Assembly (NCBI RefSeq): GCF_029868745.1
Contig: NZ_JARWOP010000208.1
Location: forward strand, 1 to 53,128
Source of the DNA: Nocardia wallacei
GTDB lineage: Bacteria > Actinomycetota > Actinomycetes > Mycobacteriales > Mycobacteriaceae
Length of the DNA: 53,128 nt
Direction: 5' to 3'
Shown: positions 1 to 9,044 of the stretch, piece by piece
Position numbering within the stretch: the stretch's first letter is position 1
Layout: each line of letters begins with the position of its first letter
Program-made: the position numbers and the translations under genes
Notes under the pieces: generated by a model
What the model was told of the DNA's origin: nothing
The model's database searches: none
What the model saw: only the letters and a program-made list of their open reading frames with translations

Positions 1-749
1 TTCCCTTGTGCGCCAAGAGTTCCGGTACACCAGCTCGGTCTTCAACGTAGAGAAGAAATTCTCCATGAGCGCATTGTCGTAGCTGTCTCCGACCGAGCCC
101 ATCGACTGCGCAATCCCGTTGTCGGCCAACCGGTTCGCGAACCGAATAGCCGTGTAGGTCGAGCCGCGGTCGGAATGGTGAACCAGCTGCCCGGCACGCA
201 CGTCCCGCACCACACCGCATACTCGAGCGCCCCGAGTACCAGCTCGGTGTCGCAGCGGTCCGAGCATTTCCAGCCACGATCCGGTTGGAGAACGCGTCAC
301 GGACCGCCGCCAGCCAGAACACGCCCTCACCGGTCGGGATCCGCGTCGCGTCCGCCACCCACAACCGGTCCGGGACGTCCGCGGAGAAGTCGCGGTTGAC
401 CAGATCCGGTGCCGGCGTGGCCCGTCGGTCCTGCCGCGTCGACGGGATACGCCACTTGCGGCGCAGGAACGCGCCCTGCAACCCCGCGGCCCGCATCAGC
501 CGTTCCACGCGTTTGCGGCCGACCGCGATGCCGCGGCGTCGCGTGCATCCGCGGCGATCCGTAGGTGCCGCCGGAACTGGTGTGGATATCGACGATCTCA
601 GCCAGCAACTGTTCATCGGCCAGCCGACGCCGCGACGGGTTCTTCGCCTGCGCCAGCCATCCATAGAACGTGGACGACGCGATGCCCAGCACCCGCAATA
701 CGAGCTCGACCGAGTGCTGCGGGTGATCTTTCACGAACCGCACGATCAC
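1..749 (-). pseudogene. IS3-family transposase orfB (DDE integrase), frameshifted and truncated
   Basis: The reading begins at a GTG overlapping the end of orfA (IVRFVKDHPQHSVELV) and continues through SSGGTYGSPRMHA. Near base 540 the family-like sequence moves to another frame (RRRGIAVGRKRVERLMRAAG, then PDRLWVADATRIPTGEG with the first catalytic Asp). It moves again near 270-180, where QLVHHSDRGSTYTAIRF and SYDNALMENFFSTLK supply the second Asp and the catalytic Glu. All three DDE residues are therefore visible, but in different frames. The C-terminus lies beyond the window. Read as a pseudogene, or as an assembly with indel errors. Confidence 0.8.
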
Positions 750-1051
750 CTCCGGGTCTGGACGAGCTCCGACGCGAAATACGCACTCGCATCACGCAAT
801 ACGGCGTTCACGCGTTCGAGTTCGGCGACCCGCTTGCGTAGTTGTTTGTTCTCTTCGGCCATGTCGGTCGTCGGCCGATCGCTACGCTCGCCGGCGTCCG
901 CTTCGGCCTGGCGGATCCAGTTCCGCAGAGCCTCGTGATGCACCCCCAACTGCGCGGCCAGCTTCCGGATCGTCGGCTTCGGATCTGCATCCCGATACAA
1001 CCTGACCGCCCGAGCCCTCAACTCGTCCGGATACTTCTTCGGTGCTGCCAC
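746..1051 (-). CDS. IS3-family transposase orfA (helix-turn-helix subunit)
   Basis: This encodes 101 residues. It opens with MAAPKKYPDELRARAVRLY, the usual start of IS3 orfA proteins. A helix-turn-helix follows (about residues 25-50, including LAAQLGVHHEALRNWIRQAE), then a leucine-rich coiled coil (EENKQLRKRVAELERVN, about 65-85) that mediates multimerisation. In the family this subunit binds the element ends, and a -1 frameshift yields the OrfAB transposase. Its stop overlaps the GTG start of orfB by four bases. The frame itself is intact, but the partner gene is broken, so it is unlikely to support transposition. Confidence 0.85.
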   Translation of the reverse strand: MAAPKKYPDELRARAVRLYRDADPKPTIRKLAAQLGVHHEALRNWIRQAEADAGERSDRPTTDMAEENKQLRKRVAELERVNAVLRDASAYFASELVQTRR

Positions 1052-1096
1052 TGATGAACTCCTTCCGGGCCCAATAGGACCACGTCAGAGCTCTCC

Positions 1097-1973
1097 GTGA
1101 AAGCGGGGGAACCTCAGGTACATCCCGTCGCGCTGGGGGCAGCGTACGGAGTTCCTTCGGCCTTGTCGCGCCGACGACGCCGTTGGCCGAGCTCGCAGTC
1201 GAAGTCGGCCTGGGTTGTTGTGCCGGCAGCTGCGGGTTTCGATGCCTGCACGCTCATCGACTCGGTGACATCACGAGCGAACCAGCCCGTGCTGGAACGA
1301 ATTTCGCTTGCACATGCCAACGGGATTCCGCTTGCCTCCGCCTGCACGGGAACATTCTTCCTGGCCGAGGCAGGCGTGCTCGACGGCCGTCAAGCGACGA
1401 CGACCTGGTGGCTCGGCCCTGATTTCCGGCGCCGGTATCCACGGGTCGACCTGGATGAGAGCCGCTTGCTCTGCCGTTCCGGCAGTGTTGTCACCGCTGC
1501 CGCCTCATTGGCGCACATCGACCTGGTCCTAGCACTGATCGCCGCCCAGAGCCCCGCACTGGCTGGCATGGTCTCGCGGTATTTCCTTCAATGGTGGGCG
1601 CAAAAGCCAGGCCGAGTTCGTTATCCCCGGAGTGATTGTGGGCGGTGATTCGCTGGTGGCCGACTTCGAGCGCTGGGTGCGTGACTACATCGCCGAACAG
1701 TTCAGTATCACTCAGGTCGCGCGGTCGCTCGGTGTCACTCTGCGGAGCCTTCAACGTGCGACCCATGCCGAAATCGGCATGTCGCCAAGGGATTTCGTCA
1801 ACGAGGTCCGGCTCGAGCGTGCCACCCAACTCCTGCACTCCACGTCGTTCACCGTCGATGCGGTCGCGACCAGAGTGGGCTACCTCAACGCGGGCACGCT
1901 ACGTTCGCTGTTCAGGCGACGCCGCGGCCGCACCACCGCGGACGTACGCGCCTCTCCGCTGGTTTGGGAGTGA
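1097..1973 (+). pseudogene. GlxA-like regulator (DJ-1/PfpI domain plus AraC HTH), frameshifted
   Basis: Two frames together give a GlxA-type regulator. The first half (to about 1595) carries the DJ-1/PfpI domain: [17 protein letters not shown], then [28 protein letters not shown] with the conserved ACTG nucleophile elbow. After a shift near TTT/CC at about 1590, the second frame continues as [12 protein letters not shown] and an AraC-type C-terminus (VADFERWVRDYIAEQFSITQVARSLGVTLRSLQRA, then NEVRLERATQLLHST and VATRVGYLNAGTLRSLFRR). The N-terminal strand of the DJ-1 fold is missing and replaced by low-complexity residues next to the IS3 end. Probably inactive. Downstream targets cannot be told. 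Confidence 0.75.
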
Positions 1974-2362
1974 GACCTTGCCCATCAATAGCCTCCGGTC
2001 TCGAGCCGGCGAATCGCGGATCAGGCTGCGGCGCCTGGGTGTGCTCTCGGAGGCGGGAGAGTTCGGCATCCCTGCCAACTTCCCACCCGTCCCGCACCGG
2101 GAATGCACTTTGCAGCGGTTTACACCCGGCTCGTGAGGAGCCGACACAGGGGTGGGTTCCGCAGCGACCGGGTCGACGATCCGATGGCACCTCGCCCCGG
2201 AGGCGCGGCCGGTGGTCCCAGTGTAGTGAGAGTGACGAGTTGCCCGCCGCCACCCGCGTCGAAGGCGGTCGGCCGCTAAATCTCACTACCGGGTGGCGCT
2301 CGCGCCAAGATGCGCACGGCGTGTTACATCGCACACTGTTTGATGCGGTTGCAGAAATATGT

Positions 2363-2381
2363 CTTCCATATAGTATGGAAG
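2363..2381. promoter_or_regulatory. Palindrome CTTCCATA-TAG-TATGGAAG, operator candidate
   Basis: Two perfect 8-base arms are separated by three bases in an AT-richer patch. It lies about 145 bases upstream of the gene starting at 2525. The size and symmetry fit a dimeric repressor site, but no cognate regulator can be assigned. Confidence 0.4.
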
Positions 2382-2470
2382 TCGTCTCATAGTGGGACGG
2401 TTCGGTGCGAGTCCGCTATGGCGGGCAACGGGTCCGGGGATGTTCGCCGACTCGACGCGCCAGCTGCTCG

Positions 2471-2502
2471 CCTATCGCTGGTCGCAGGAGGCCAGCGATA
2501 GG
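2471..2502. promoter_or_regulatory. Perfect 11-bp hairpin overlapping the leader of the nitroreductase-fold gene
   Basis: The arms CCTATCGCTGG (2471-2481) and CCAGCGATAGG (2492-2502) pair perfectly around a 10-base loop that contains an AGGAGG sequence. The true Shine-Dalgarno (GGAGG at 2514-2518) follows 11 bases later. It could be an operator or an RNA stem affecting translation. No T-run follows, so a classical terminator is less likely. Confidence 0.45.
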
Positions 2503-2524
2503 CCTGATCTGTCGGAGGACTGAC

Positions 2525-2980
2525 GTGGACGCAGACACTAATCGCCGCATGACCAATGTCTTCAACAAGGTCATCGCCCCCCTGCAACGTATCGGCGTTG
2601 CCATCGGGCCCATGCAACTGCTCACGGTCACGGGACGTCGCAGTGGCCAACCGCGTACCTTCCCCATCGCCGTTATCGAGTTGGACGGCGGGCGCTACAT
2701 CTTCCAGGCGTTTGCCAAAGCGGCATGGGTAGCGAACGCTCGAGGTGCGGAGCAGGCCGGCGACTGTGTGACCCTGCATCGGGGGCGGCGAGCGTCGACG
2801 GCCCGGCTGGTCGAAGTGCCGATCAGCGAGCGCCCGCCCCTGCTGCGTCAACTGATCCGAACAAACCCACGGTCCGGCGCGAACCGCCTGGTCACGAACG
2901 GCCTCGCAGATGCTCCGACCCCCGACGCCGTCGCAGCCGCGGCCGACAGAATCGCGGTCTTCCGAGTAGAGCCGGCCTGA
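2525..2980 (+). CDS. F420-type nitroreductase/quinone-reductase fold protein (DUF385 family)
   Basis: This is a 151-residue protein of the Ddn/DUF385 split-barrel type that in actinobacteria commonly binds deazaflavin F420. Visible hallmarks are MQLLTVTGRRSGQPRTFPI near the N-terminus (the LxTxGRxSGxxRxxP signature), the strand YIFQAFAKAAWVANARGA with the WVxNxRA-like turn, and a C-terminal AAAADRIAVFRVEP strand. The GTG at 2525 is chosen because GGAGG lies seven bases before it; the reading frame is open further upstream, but that part is not family-like. The substrate is unknown: in the family these enzymes reduce nitro-compounds, quinones or coumarin-like enones. It is monocistronic, with a hairpin in its leader. 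Confidence 0.8.
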   Translation: MDADTNRRMTNVFNKVIAPLQRIGVAIGPMQLLTVTGRRSGQPRTFPIAVIELDGGRYIFQAFAKAAWVANARGAEQAGDCVTLHRGRRASTARLVEVPISERPPLLRQLIRTNPRSGANRLVTNGLADAPTPDAVAAAADRIAVFRVEPA

Positions 2981-3276
2981 CAGGCGGCGCGTAAGGCTGT
3001 CGAACGACGAGGATAATCGCTCTCGCAGGTGGAGGCGCGGTCTGGGGGAGCGGAAGCCGCGTCCGTTGTCCACAAATCATGCTCCGGCCCTAGCCGCGGA
3101 ACGGCGCCGAATGAACGATTCGGATGCGGCGAGCCGGAAAGGCCCTCGGACTATTGCCAGCCTCTGCGCGGCCACTTCTTTCGGCCGACATGGCCCGCCC
3201 TCGAGCTGCGCGTCCCCATGTTGGAACCGCGCAGCGTGACCCCGGGATATCACCCAACACCGGATAGGAAATCACC

Positions 3277-4131
3277 ATGATCTTGATCATCGGAGCCACC
3301 GGCACAGTAGGACGACCGCTCGTCGGCATGCTCGACCGAGCAGGCGCCGACGTGTGTGCCATTACCCGCGACGCGAAGACCGCGCGCTTGCCCGCCGCCG
3401 TCGACATCGTCGAAGCCAATCCATCGCAAGCGGCGACATTGCGCGACGCCTTGCGTGATGTCACTGCCATATTCTTGAATCCACGGGCGATCGGCGAGGC
3501 GGCCGTAGAGCTGATGACCCTCGCGCGGGACCGGGGAGTGAAACGAGTAGTGACGATGTCGGCACTCAACGTCGAGTTCGATCTCGCACGGCAACCGTCG
3601 CGCCTGCGAGGGGAATACAACAAAGAAGTCGAGGCCGCCGCGATCGACTCCGGCCTCGAGTGGGTAGCGCTGCGGTCCGGCGCCTATGCGGTCAACCTGA
3701 TCGCACTGTGGGCCGCGCAGATCCGGGCCGGCAATGTCGTCCGAGGCCCGTACGCGGAATCGGCTTGGGCGCCGATTCACGAACGCGATATCGCCGCGGT
3801 CGGCGCGCACGCCCTGCTTACCGACGACCTGGTCGGTCGACGGCCGGTGCTTACCGGACCGCAGTCCCTGACTCAGCCGCAAATGGTGGCCGCGATCGGA
3901 GCAGCGATCGGCCGACCTCTGCAGTTCGACGAGATCTCGCGCGAGGATGCCGCACAGGCAATGATCGGTGCTGGCATGCCGGCGCCGCTCGCCGAGGGCT
4001 TCCTCACGATGCAAGCCGAATCCTACGGGCAATCGGGTCTGGTCTCCGGCGAAGTCGAGGCGATCCTCGGTCGGCCCGGGGCCTCCTTTGCCGAGTGGGC
4101 TGCCGACCACGCCGACACGTTCCGCAGCTGA
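3277..4131 (+). CDS. NmrA-like NAD(P)-binding oxidoreductase (atypical SDR)
   Basis: This is a 284-residue protein with an N-terminal Rossmann motif, MILIIGATGTVGRPLVGML (GxxGxxG), and no classical YxxxK pair, as in NmrA/QOR2-type atypical short-chain dehydrogenases. The middle (VKRVVTMSALNVEFD, then SGLEWVALRSGAYAVNLI) matches how this family senses or reduces small substrates. The C-terminal half (ILGRPGASFAEWAADHADTF) is the typical closing motif of the family. A Shine-Dalgarno-like TAGGAAA stands about nine bases before the ATG. It stands alone between a nitroreductase-fold gene and a methyltransferase gene. It may be a quinone or azo reductase or a redox-sensing protein; the substrate cannot be told from the sequence. 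Confidence 0.85.
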   Translation: MILIIGATGTVGRPLVGMLDRAGADVCAITRDAKTARLPAAVDIVEANPSQAATLRDALRDVTAIFLNPRAIGEAAVELMTLARDRGVKRVVTMSALNVEFDLARQPSRLRGEYNKEVEAAAIDSGLEWVALRSGAYAVNLIALWAAQIRAGNVVRGPYAESAWAPIHERDIAAVGAHALLTDDLVGRRPVLTGPQSLTQPQMVAAIGAAIGRPLQFDEISREDAAQAMIGAGMPAPLAEGFLTMQAESYGQSGLVSGEVEAILGRPGASFAEWAADHADTFRS

Positions 4132-4525
4132 TTGCGCCGATTATGTCGGCTGTGAGGTGGTGACACCCGTTCCGGCTCACTCATCTCCGCGGTATTGGCC
4201 GCTGGTGACCCGCCGTCAAGCTTTCCGAGTGTTCCTGCAACCGCAACGGATTCGTGCTCGCCCGGCCCGGGTTCGTGCCACTCGTATAGGGGATAGCTCT
4301 CACCTACCCACGGATGGTTCGATGCTGACGAAGTTGTGCAGCACCGACGCGCTTGAATCGGCATTGGGCTGGACATTGTGAGGAACCCGGTCCTATCCGG
4401 CGCAGATCGAGGGCTGTCACATCGACCGTCCTTCTGTCGCGCGTCTGAAACGTACTGGCTGGTAAAGGAGATCGCATTTTGGATCAGGCCGCGGACAGCG
4501 GTCGTTGTGAGAAAGGGTAGGACTG
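4132..4525. other. Intergenic region without recognised gene
   Basis: This 394-base gap holds no supported ORF. The right part (from about 4440) must contain the promoter of the methyltransferase, whose Shine-Dalgarno (GAAAGGGTAGG) is clear. No strong dyad was noticed. Confidence 0.4.
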
Positions 4526-5242
4526 ATGGCTGATAGCAACGAAGCAACAGGGGCCGGATCAAAAGGGGTAGATTTCGACCTTGTCTACGGCGGAGAGGTA
4601 GCCATCGAGGGTATGGCTTTCGATCGGATACCATGGGACATCGGCAGGCCGCAACCCTTGCTCGTGGAGTTTGAGAAATCCGGCAGCATCTCTGGCGAAG
4701 TGCTCGATATCGGTTGCGGGCCGGGCGATACCGCCACGTATTTGGCCGGTTTGGGATATCAGGTGACCGGCCTCGACATCGCGGCCTCTGCCGTCGACCA
4801 GGCCCGCAACCGCGCGGCCGAGCGGGGAGTATCCCTGTCCTTCGACACCGCCGACGCAACCGTCCTGGACGGATATGATGGCCGATTCGACACAGTTGTC
4901 AGCAGTCAGCTCTTTCATTGCTTGAATCCGGTGCAGCGTAGGGCGCATGTCACCGCGCTGGCTCGGGTACTCAAATCCGGCGGCCGATTGATTCAGTTCT
5001 CCGCGAACTTCGATAACCGCATCAAGCAATTCGGACTGTATTCCATCTCGGAGGAGGAATTGCGTGCGACGTTCGCGGCACCGGACTGGTCTATCATCGG
5101 GTTGCGGCCCGGTCATATGGAGGGCTTCAAACCGCCCGAGCTGTTGCTGAACCGGTTCGCAGAGCACGACTTCCATCCGGAATTCACCGAGGCGGGCCTG
5201 ATGCTGATGCCCATCCTGGCGCTCGAAGCACAGCGAATCTGA
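4526..5242 (+). CDS. Class I SAM-dependent methyltransferase
   Basis: The protein has 238 residues. Motif I of the SAM-binding fold is clear: VLDIGCGPGDTATYLAGLGY (about residues 59-78), followed by the acidic residue after strand 2 in VTGLDIAASAVDQAR. DTADATV and FDTVVSSQLFHCLNP give motifs II and post-II, and LARVLKSGGRLIQFS is motif III. This belongs to the Methyltransf_11/25 type found on small molecules and secondary metabolites. The start is supported by an AGGG/TAGG ribosome site 6-12 bases upstream. No adjoining biosynthetic partner identifies the acceptor. A strong hairpin at 5349-5384 follows and probably ends the transcript. Confidence 0.88.
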   Translation: MADSNEATGAGSKGVDFDLVYGGEVAIEGMAFDRIPWDIGRPQPLLVEFEKSGSISGEVLDIGCGPGDTATYLAGLGYQVTGLDIAASAVDQARNRAAERGVSLSFDTADATVLDGYDGRFDTVVSSQLFHCLNPVQRRAHVTALARVLKSGGRLIQFSANFDNRIKQFGLYSISEEELRATFAAPDWSIIGLRPGHMEGFKPPELLLNRFAEHDFHPEFTEAGLMLMPILALEAQRI

Positions 5243-5348
5243 CGAATTGACCGACGCGGCCGATCGATCTGACAGATCGAATAAGACAGCCGCACGGGTA
5301 TCCGCCGTACGCTGGCCGATGTTCACCATAGATCAGTCGGCCTGTCGT

Positions 5349-5384
5349 TGTGATCTACCGCTGCGGGCGCGGCGGTAGATCACA
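5349..5384 (+). terminator. Strong hairpin downstream of the methyltransferase gene
   Basis: A perfect 13-base stem (TGTGATCTACCGC at 5349-5361 with GCGGTAGATCACA at 5372-5384) surrounds a GC-rich 10-base loop, about 105 bases after the stop codon. No T-run follows, as is usual for terminators in high-GC actinomycetes. Confidence 0.5.
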
Positions 5385-6257
5385 GCCGGGATCTAGGAAC
5401 CTGGAAGTTGTTTGACGTATGGTTCCAAGCACACGCCCCGGGGCGACCGCGCGCAAGGCTCGTGGGAACGACTGTGGTGACATTCCTCGGCGACCGAAGT
5501 AACGTGCGGCACCTAGTCACGGGACACGAAATCCGTTGTCTGGCAATGCCCTTAAGATGATCCGCGTGGGTCAGGCATGTGCATGTCTGTCGCGCCACGA
5601 CGCTGCGAACAACGACCGCGACGACTGCACACCATCGCGGACCGGCCGGCGGCCACGTCACTCCGATAGAACGGCCAACCCGCAATGAGCCGAGTCAGGC
5701 AGCGGCGCCGGCCCGGCGCACGACCGAGTTGTGCCACTTGATGGCGGCCCGCGCGGCGCCGCATCGAGCGGACTATCCCGTCGGTTGATAGACCCGGACC
5801 AGTCGACTTTCATGGAGACCGGGAGCCTGGCGGTGGAAATATCACCTTCCACACACTGGCAGCCGAAATTCCCCCCGGATAGTCGCACGTACTCGTCGAC
5901 GTCGGGAATTCGGTTCACCTCGGAGACGGTACGATTCCGAAACGGAATGCACGGCCGTGAGCGTTTGCCATGTGGGGCAGACCTTTCGCTGGTTCGGCTC
6001 GGATCCGGCGATCGATGAGCCGGGCGGTTGTACCAGAACCCGGTCGAGGCTGGCTTCGGGGGAGTTCCCGATCGAGGGTTTCGGTGGTGGGGGACTGCGG
6101 TTGTGTCGTCGGAGTGTGCTGACGTGGCCAGCGGTTTCGACGTTGGGCTGGGAATGCTCGGTGCGCACAGTGTCGGTACGGAGGCTCGTTGCTTTGGCGC
6201 GACTGCGTCGTCACGAGCTGGCCGGGCGGAGTGCCCGGGAGGAAGGGCTCGCCGAGT

Positions 6258-6301
6258 CCTCTGGCGGGCCGTGCGATCTGAATGGCAGGGCCCGCCAGAG
6301 G
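6258..6301 (-). terminator. 13-bp hairpin directly after the first ABM gene
   Basis: CCTCTGGCGGGCC (6258-6270) pairs perfectly with GGCCCGCCAGAGG (6289-6301) around an 18-base loop. It lies seven bases past the stop codon of the leftward ABM gene, the expected place for its terminator. Confidence 0.6.
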
Positions 6302-6307
6302 CGTTAG

Positions 6308-6676
6308 TCAGCGGAGAGGGTCTCCGGGACCGGCATCGATGGTGGTTCGATAGACCATGGGGCGTGCGGTGACGTCCAGTTCAGGGTCGTCGTTCATCCG
6401 TTGGATCGTTTGCTGCCACTCCGGGTTGGTTCGAGCCGCATCCAGCGCGGTTCCGCTCTCCCATTCCGCCACGTTTATGAACGTCAACTCGGCCTTGTCG
6501 TTCACGGCTTGCAGCATCCTGGCGCGGATGAACCCGGGTGCCGACGTCATGCACCGGGCGTTGTCCTTCCATCTACTCAGAAATCGATCCTTCTGCGACA
6601 TGGGTACCGAGAAGGCGTTGACGAGAGTGACGGGCTGGTCGGTAGCGGCCGTGGTATGGCCGACGGGAACAGTCAT
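6308..6676 (-). CDS. Antibiotic-biosynthesis-monooxygenase (ABM) family protein, copy 1
   Basis: This is a 122-residue ABM-fold (ferredoxin-like, heme-oxygenase/quinol-monooxygenase type) protein. Family features are VTLVNAFSVPMSQKDRFLSRWK at the start, the central APGFIRARMLQAVNDKAELTFINVAEWES, and ALDAARTNPEWQQTIQRM. Members either oxidise polycyclic aromatic substrates without cofactors, degrade heme, or act as small stress proteins, and no residue here decides between them. It is a clear paralog of the protein at 10521-10889 (same length, same blocks). A palindrome touches its ATG and is almost identical to one at the second copy, so both are probably co-regulated. The ATG has no Shine-Dalgarno, so the message may be leaderless. 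Confidence 0.85.
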   Translation of the reverse strand: MTVPVGHTTAATDQPVTLVNAFSVPMSQKDRFLSRWKDNARCMTSAPGFIRARMLQAVNDKAELTFINVAEWESGTALDAARTNPEWQQTIQRMNDDPELDVTARPMVYRTTIDAGPGDPLR

Positions 6677-6697
6677 ATTGTCATCTTAAATGACAAT
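6677..6697 (-). promoter_or_regulatory. Operator candidate abutting the ATG of ABM copy 1
   Basis: Perfect 8-base arms ATTGTCAT and ATGACAAT are separated by five bases (CTTAA on the + strand). Read in the gene's direction it differs from the site at 10500-10520 at only two of 21 positions, and in both places the palindrome ends exactly one base before the ATG. The embedded TAAGAT, six bases before the ATG, could be a -10 box for a leaderless transcript. Confidence 0.7.
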
Positions 6698-7054
6698 CAA
6701 ATCGTCTGGCTAGTGCTGGTTGGATCGGTTGCTGGGGCCGTGTGATCTGGATCCTCGACTGTGTCGGCTGGGCGTGACGACAGCGTTGGGTCCATCCTCG
6801 ATACCTGGAACGGTGCCTGTGTGGCATGCGGCGCGTGTCGTAGCGGCCCGGGCTGGGCGGCGGCCCGACTCCCGGGGCTTGCGGCGAACCAACAACTACC
6901 CTCGTCGGAAGGTACAAATCCCGTATTATATGAATTACAGACTGTTTAGGCGGCGGCTCCAGGCCACCGAGCGATACGGCTCGCAACGGACCGGTTGCCT
7001 CCTGTTCGTTGCGTGTGAACGCTGCGGACCACTCCCCACCTGAAGGAGATGTTC
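6698..7054. other. Divergent spacer between ABM copy 1 and the SDR gene
   Basis: No gene is supported. An AT-rich patch (6909-6950, around GTATTATATGAATTAC) may hold the promoter of the rightward SDR gene. Confidence 0.4.
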
Positions 7055-7787
7055 ATGCCACACAGATCGCGTAGCCATCGTCACTGGCAGCGGGCGAGGC
7101 ATCGGCCATGCGATCGCGCTACGTCTGGCCGCCGGCGGGGCGAAGGTTGTCATCAACTACAGGAACAACTCCGAGGCCGCGGAGCGGGTTGCTGCCGCGA
7201 TAGACGCAGGCGGTGGCCAAGCCTTCGTCGTGCAGGCGGACGTGGCCGACGAGGCTCAGTTGAAGGCCCTGTTCGATGCGGCGGAACAGCGGTACGGCGG
7301 GCTGGATGTGTTTGTGCACAACGCCTATGGGCATGCTGTCGGCCCGATCTCGGCGGCAACCGATGAGGACTACGAACGCGCGTTCGCAACAAACGTGTGG
7401 GCGACTTTCGTCCCGTTCCGGGAAGTGGCGCGACGAATGCGTGACGGCGGCCGGATCGTGTACGTGTCCTCGGCAGCGACCCGCGCGAGTGATCCGTCCA
7501 TGTCGTTGTACACGGCGAGTAAGGCGGCCGGGGAACAGCTGGTCCGCGCGTTCGCCCGCGAGGTGGGGCCGCGGGGGATCACCGTGAACAGTGTCTTGCC
7601 AGGGCCGACCAACACCGACGCGGTACAGGGTATCCGGGAGGTGCTGATGGAACGTGTAACCCGGACACCGCTGGGTCGACTGGGGGAACCCGACGACATT
7701 GCCGACGTCGTAGGCTTCTTGGCTTCTCGAGACGCTCGATGGCTGACCGGCCAGAGCGTGGTGGCCGACGGCGGCCTGACCGCCTGA
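7055..7787 (+). CDS. Short-chain dehydrogenase/reductase with an apparent frameshift at its start
   Basis: From about base 7060 the sequence is a complete classical SDR: TDRVAIVTGSGRGIGHAIA (cofactor motif), DVFVHNAYG (NAG-like), VYVSSAATRAS with catalytic Ser, SLYTASKAAGEQLV with YxxxK, and LTGQSVVADGGLTA at the end. However, the well-placed ATG at 7055 (AAGGAG six bases before) is one base out of the SDR frame, and the first in-frame start, GTG 7230, would remove the cofactor motif. Either one base was lost after the ATG (or by assembly error), or the gene is dead. It resembles 3-oxoacyl-ACP reductase-like SDRs of secondary metabolism; the substrate is unknown. Confidence 0.75.
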
Positions 7788-8144
7788 ACCCTGAAATCGC
7801 AACGGTGACGAATACGCCATCTGGCAGTGCACGGCACGCCGTCTGCATGGCAATCGGGTAACACCGAGCAACGCGCCATCATGAAGTACCGGACAATATC
7901 CTCGGCTGCGTTGCCGACCGTTCTGAACACATTCGTGACGTAGCGGCGTTCCGTCCGGGGCGCACGGCCGTCACAGCCGGGACAGCGTGGTTCCGGCGAA
8001 CATCTTCGCCTTGGCGCCTCGTGGCTCGCAGGCATCAGCAGGTCGTTCAGTGGCGGGCGGAGGCCAGAGGTGCATTGTGGAGCTGCCGCCGGTGTCTGGG
8101 CAGCGGTCTGGTTTTCTGGATCCTCCCGACCCCCCGCTGGCCAG
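7788..8144. other. Convergent spacer between SDR and LysR genes
   Basis: I see no gene, RNA or clear hairpin in this stretch. Confidence 0.4.
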
Positions 8145-9044
8145 CTATTCGACGCGTGGGCTGTGCTCCGCTCTGCCGTGATGCCGGGTGGCCGTGGCCG
8201 CAGCAGCGAGCTCGGCGAAGGCGGTGGCGGCTGGCAATGGGTCCGGTGGGACGGCGAGTAAGATCGCCCTCTCGGTCGCGGGCTCGATCGGGATAGCATG
8301 CACATTCGCGCGATGCGCAGGTAGAGACAGCTCGGGGATGATGCTCACGCCGAGTCCCTCAGCGACCATCGCGAGGATGCTGTTCATATCGCGTACCCGA
8401 TAGTGGCACCGCAAAATGACGTCGGCGTCGTCGGCCAGGGCCGTGATCAGCGGTTCGCAGCCACCGGTGGACATGATGAACGGATGGCGAGCCAGCTGCG
8501 TGACTGATATCGAGTGCTGGACACTCAGTTCGTGTTCGCTCGGCAGTACGGCCAGCAGGCGGTCGGTTGCGAGTAAGTGCGTGACCAAGCCGGGCGGTGT
8601 GCGGGTCACCGTGGCGATGTCGGCAGCTCCGGTCTGCAGCCATTCGACAGCCTCGTCGTCCGAGCCCTCCATCACGACCAGCTCAACTCGGGGATATGCC
8701 TGGCCGAACGTGCGCAGAAGCGGCGGTAGCAGGCGGGCGTTGGCGCTGGGGATAGCTCCGATGCGGAGGCTGCCACGGTTCTGACCTTTCGCGGCGGCGA
8801 CGTCCTGCTCCAATGCCTCGATCTGGGTAAGGATGAGCGTCGCGCGCCGCAAGACAGCCCGACCAGCTGATGTGAGGCTTACGCTTCGGTGTGCCCTGAC
8901 CAGCAGGGCAATCCCGAGCTCGTTCTCCAACCCCCGGAGTGCATGGCTGACAGCGGACTGCGTCGTGGTCAGCTGTTCGGCCGCCCGTGTCATATTGCCG
9001 GTACGAGCCACAGCCTGCAGGACCCGGAGCTGGGTGAACGTCAC
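8145..9044 (-). CDS. LysR-family transcriptional regulator
   Basis: This 299-residue protein has the standard LysR layout. The N-terminal winged helix is MTFTQLRVLQAVARTGNMTR followed by TQSAVSHALRGLENELGIALL (about residues 1-60). A linker helix and a periplasmic-binding-like effector domain follow (GSLRIGAIPSANARLLPPLL, PRVELVVMEGSDDEAVEWL, ADIATV, and MVAEGLGVSIIPELSL). Its ATG overlaps the stop of the upstream GATase-like gene by four bases (ATGA), so both are one transcript. LysR genes usually control a neighbour; here it is more likely to act on its own operon or on the convergent SDR. The C-terminal 20 residues are alanine-rich and not family-like. Confidence 0.93.
   Translation of the reverse strand: MTFTQLRVLQAVARTGNMTRAAEQLTTTQSAVSHALRGLENELGIALLVRAHRSVSLTSAGRAVLRRATLILTQIEALEQDVAAAKGQNRGSLRIGAIPSANARLLPPLLRTFGQAYPRVELVVMEGSDDEAVEWLQTGAADIATVTRTPPGLVTHLLATDRLLAVLPSEHELSVQHSISVTQLARHPFIMSTGGCEPLITALADDADVILRCHYRVRDMNSILAMVAEGLGVSIIPELSLPAHRANVHAIPIEPATERAILLAVPPDPLPAATAFAELAAAATATRHHGRAEHSPRVE

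Larger units (their letters stand above)
1..1087 (-). mobile_element. Remnant of an IS3-family insertion sequence, cut by the window edge
   Basis: The segment holds an orfA/orfB pair reading leftwards, the standard IS3 arrangement, with orfB running out of the window at base 1. The right boundary is placed at about 1087, where the leftward strand would begin with TGACGTGG, a TG-type end common in this family. The left inverted repeat is not in the window, so the end could not be confirmed by matching. The orfB part carries at least two frameshifts, so this copy is probably dead. It lies directly against a truncated regulator gene, which suggests the insertion removed that gene's 5' part. Confidence 0.7.
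1974..2524. other. Intergenic region with two palindromes
   Basis: No convincing gene is present. The right half holds a short dyad at 2363-2381 and a strong hairpin at 2471-2502, both listed separately and both just upstream of the nitroreductase-fold gene. The left part (1974-2300) shows only overlapping frames of poor codon quality. Confidence 0.5.
5243..6307. other. Gene-poor 1-kb interval with terminator-like hairpins at both ends
   Basis: All frames here are short and read like shadows, and no family similarity was recognised on either strand. The interval is bounded by two strong hairpins (5349-5384 and 6258-6301) that would end the converging transcripts of the methyltransferase and the first ABM gene. 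Confidence 0.45.

Noticed and set aside
5579..6300. Several short frames in the 5.3-6.3 kb gap
   Set aside because: No ribosome site, no recognisable motif and poor codon pattern on either strand.
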